A stretch of 64,000 bases of DNA, from assembly GCF_019303495.1 (NCBI RefSeq), contig NZ_JAEVFI010000011.1, forward strand, positions 59,440 through 123,439, in the 5' to 3' direction. Below are positions 61,908-64,000 of this stretch, in pieces; the first letter of the stretch is position 1; every line of letters begins with the position of its first letter. The position numbers and the translations under genes are program-made. A model generated the notes under the pieces. The model saw nothing but the letters and a program-made list of their open reading frames with translations. It was not told where the DNA came from and made no database searches. This DNA is from Streptomyces sp. JJ66. Lineage in GTDB: Bacteria; Actinomycetota; Actinomycetes; Streptomycetales; Streptomycetaceae.

Positions 61908-63152
61908 GTGCATCCGTTGACGGCTCACGGTGCGTCAGGCGAGGGGACGGCATCAGCGTCCGGAGCGCCGGAAGACCCGGAATACCCGGAAGACGACGTG
62001 CGGGAGCGGGACCAGGCGTTCGGCGGCCTCCCGGCACCGCGCATCGCGAAGACGATCGCCGTGGCGACGCTGGGCTACTACGCGCTGATCGTGGTGCTGA
62101 ACGTGGTGCGCTCCGACCCGGACCGCACCGAACTCCTGCTCTCCCTCGGCTGCGTCACGGTGCTCTTCGCCGCCCACAGCGTCGTCCACACCGCGCCCGG
62201 CGCCCGGGAGTGGCCGCTGTGGGTCCGGGTCCTGACGCTCACCGGACAGGCGGCGCTCACCTGTTTACCCTTCCTGGCCTACGGCCTCAGCTGGGGCAGC
62301 ATGGGCGGTCCGCTGGCCGGATCGCTGTTCCTGCTCCTGCCCGGCCGGGCAGCGCTGCCGCTGGTCGGCGTGATCCTGCTGGCCGTGCTGGGAGCCGCGC
62401 TGGACTCGGACGCCGACGCCGTCGGCGTCGTCTACCTCGTGGCCTCCACCCTCATGGCCGGGCTGATCCTGTACGGGATGGCACGGCTGGCCCATCTGGT
62501 CACCGAAGTGCACGCCACCCGGAGGGAGATGGCGCGCATGGCGGTGTGCAACGAGCGGCTGCGCTTCTCCCGCGACCTGCACGACCTGCTGGGCTACAGC
62601 CTGTCCGCGATCTCGCTGAAGAGCGAGCTCGCTCACCGGCTCGCCCCCGTGGACGCCGACCGGGCGCAGCAGGAGATCGCCAGTGTCTCCGAGCTCTCCC
62701 GGCGGGCGCTGAGCGACGTCCGCATGGTCGCGCACGCATATCGCAGCATGTCCTTGCGCGCCGAACTCACATCGGCTGAGATGGTGTTGAAGGCCGCGGA
62801 CATAGACGTGACCACCAGCGCACCGGAGCTGGAGCGGCTGGACTCGGTGATCGACTCGGTCCTGGCCATCGCTCTGCGCGAGGGGGTGACGAACATTCTC
62901 CGGCACAGCAAGGCCGAAAGGTGCCGGATAACGCTGCGGCAGCGGGCGGGGCGGCTCCGTTTCGTGGTGGAGAACGACGGCGTGCCCAGCCGGAGCCCGG
63001 TCCGGGAGCCGCACAGCGGCAGCGGCCTGGGAAACCTGGCCGACCGGCTCGCCGCGGTCGGCGGCTCAGCGCACGCGGACCGTCCCGGTGCGGGGACGTT
63101 CCAACTGGTGGTGGAGGCCCCGGTGGCACCGTGCCCCGGGCTGAGACGGTGA
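61908..63152 (+). CDS. Sensor histidine kinase (NarL/DesK-type)
   Basis: 414 aa from GTG 61908 behind GAAGGGG. An acidic N-terminus (GAPEDPEYPEDDVRERDQ) is followed by about five or six transmembrane helices (48-195) with little extracellular sequence. Then HisKA_3 with phospho-acceptor His225 in RFSRDLHDLLGYSLSAIS, and a HATPase domain (REGVTNILRHSKAERC, GSGLGNLADRLAAVGG). DesK-like sensors of this shape read membrane state or a lipophilic ligand. Paired with the following response regulator. Confidence 0.92.
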   Translation: MHPLTAHGASGEGTASASGAPEDPEYPEDDVRERDQAFGGLPAPRIAKTIAVATLGYYALIVVLNVVRSDPDRTELLLSLGCVTVLFAAHSVVHTAPGAREWPLWVRVLTLTGQAALTCLPFLAYGLSWGSMGGPLAGSLFLLLPGRAALPLVGVILLAVLGAALDSDADAVGVVYLVASTLMAGLILYGMARLAHLVTEVHATRREMARMAVCNERLRFSRDLHDLLGYSLSAISLKSELAHRLAPVDADRAQQEIASVSELSRRALSDVRMVAHAYRSMSLRAELTSAEMVLKAADIDVTTSAPELERLDSVIDSVLAIALREGVTNILRHSKAERCRITLRQRAGRLRFVVENDGVPSRSPVREPHSGSGLGNLADRLAAVGGSAHADRPGAGTFQLVVEAPVAPCPGLRR

Positions 63153-63192
63153 ACGCGCTTCAGCCGCGCACTGAGGACGGTTGACGGGGGTT

Positions 63193-63807
63193 ATGAAGAT
63201 CGTGAAGGTCCTGCTGGCGGAGGATGTGCAGATGATTCGCGGAGCGCTCGTCGCGCTCCTGCAACTGGAGAGGGACATGGAGGTGGTGGCCGAGGTGTCG
63301 GCGGGAGACGAGGTCGTCGCCGAAGCCGTGCGGTCGCGGCCCGACGTGGCGGTGATCGATGTCGATCTGCCCCGGCAGGACGGCATCGAGGCCGCGATCG
63401 AGCTCCGAAGACAGCTGCCCGGCTGCCGCACCCTCATCCTCACCAGCCTCGGGCGCCCCGGCACGGTCCGCAGAGCGCTGAACGCGCAAGTCAACGGCTT
63501 CCTGCTGAAGGACGCGCCGTCCAGCCAGCTCGCCCACGCGGTGCGCGCCGTAGCGGCCGGGCAGCGGGTGCTGGACCCGCAGCTGGCCCTCACCGCCTGG
63601 GACGTACCGGAAATACCGCTCTCCGCGCGGGAGCTGGAAGTGCTGCGGCTCGCCGCGCAGGGCGCCGAGGTCGCCGAGATCGCCGCCTGCCTCTACCTCT
63701 CGACCGGGACCGTACGGAACTACCTGACGGCGATCGTCACCAAACTTCTGGCCCGCAACCGGGTGGACGCGATCCGCATCGCCCAGGAGGCTGGCTGGAT
63801 CGCGTGA
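63193..63807 (+). CDS. LuxR/NarL-type response regulator
   Basis: 204 aa from ATG 63193 (GGGGG upstream); a TTG at 63181 would add four residues. Receiver domain with Asp11 and phospho-acceptor Asp56 (VAVIDVDLPRQDG) and Lys in FLLKDAPSS. LuxR-type HTH (about 145-200: LSARELEVLRLAAQGAEVAE, LSTGTVRNYLTAIVTKL). Cognate of the upstream kinase. Targets may be the adjacent RiPP genes, or genes past the window edge. Confidence 0.93.
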   Translation: MKIVKVLLAEDVQMIRGALVALLQLERDMEVVAEVSAGDEVVAEAVRSRPDVAVIDVDLPRQDGIEAAIELRRQLPGCRTLILTSLGRPGTVRRALNAQVNGFLLKDAPSSQLAHAVRAVAAGQRVLDPQLALTAWDVPEIPLSARELEVLRLAAQGAEVAEIAACLYLSTGTVRNYLTAIVTKLLARNRVDAIRIAQEAGWIA

Positions 63808-64000
63808 TCCGGCGCCCGCCGGTGGGCAGCCGACAGCATGCCGGGCCTGCGCCGTCTATCCGCCGGGCTACACCCCACGCCAGCATGCTCCGCACCTCCG
63901 GGCGGCCCTGCGGCGTCAGGCCCAGTAGTGCCGTGTCAGCCAAGGTTCGCCCCGTCGCGACGCCCGGCACGGCGCCTCGCGGCGTTGCCGAATCGACCGA
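63808..64000. other. Window edge, possible 3' end of a minus-strand gene
   Basis: 193 bp after the regulator stop. On the minus strand a frame running in from beyond the window ends at about 63917 (RREAPCRASRRGEPWLTRHY); another minus-strand frame stays open from the edge into the regulator gene. Too short to identify. Confidence 0.25.

Noticed and set aside
63737..63970. 77-residue minus-strand frame at the window edge
   Set aside because: Overlaps the response regulator and lacks a recognisable family; insufficient sequence.
1..64000. tRNA, rRNA genes, CRISPR arrays or insertion sequences
   Set aside because: No cloverleaf-like tRNA, rRNA segment, regularly spaced repeat array or transposase was recognised. 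The short tandem repeats present lack spacers.

Overview
The window is high-GC DNA with Shine-Dalgarno-led GTG/ATG starts and the classic Streptomyces order of housekeeping genes. DUF397/XRE pairs, a SARP regulator, Tat-type secreted enzymes and aromatic polyketide genes also point to a streptomycete chromosome.

1-25320, core: the end of coaA, then glmM, rplM-rpsI, an ABC-F ATPase with a Uma2-type nuclease, a single-pass membrane protein and truA. The complete S10-spc-alpha ribosomal supercluster follows, all on the minus strand: rpsJ, rplC, rplD, rplW, rplB, rpsS, rplV, rpsC, rplP, rpmC, rpsQ, rplN, rplX, rplE, rpsN, rpsH, rplF, rplR, rpsE, rpmD, rplO, secY, adk, map, infA, rpmJ, rpsM, rpsK, rpsD, rpoA, rplQ. 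Many cistrons overlap as TGATG or TAATG. Large perfect hairpins sit in the longer gaps, notably a 21-bp stem between adk and map.

25321-45511, accessory: a lower-GC block holds a membrane-anchored protein, three tandem lipoproteins (two clear paralogues and one diverged), a 744-aa protein and a WXG100-like helical protein, resembling an ESX/type VII-associated locus. Next come an ArsR-like regulator and three neighbouring secreted proteins (a secreted protein with no assigned catalytic domain, a serine hydrolase, an M23 peptidase) sharing one C-terminal SH3-like module. Then an orphan class I terpene synthase, a VOC protein, a whiJ/abaA-type signalling unit (XRE-DUF5753, two DUF397 proteins, RsbW-like ATPase), a frameshifted secreted-protein gene, an HTH-zinc-ribbon protein, and a PhoD phosphatase with a partner.

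45796-58737, type II polyketide cluster: KS-alpha, chain-length factor, ACP and an acyltransferase form one minus-strand run. Around them are a P450, an acyl-CoA-dehydrogenase-like monooxygenase and a flavin reductase, an ActIII-like ketoreductase, an ActIV-like metallo-beta-lactamase cyclase, SRPBCC and SnoaL-like proteins, a CofC-like nucleotidyltransferase and a SARP activator.

58978-63807, RiPP genes directly adjoining: a 108-aa precursor-like peptide with a Cys/Thr/Ser-containing C-terminus, a 773-aa fused cyclodehydratase (zinc-binding C-domain plus YcaO), a hairpin, then a histidine kinase/response regulator pair. The SARP gene and the peptide gene are divergent from a shared 240-bp region, so the polyketide and azoline-RiPP genes may be co-regulated, possibly as one hybrid pathway. 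That neighbourhood is the most unusual part of the window.
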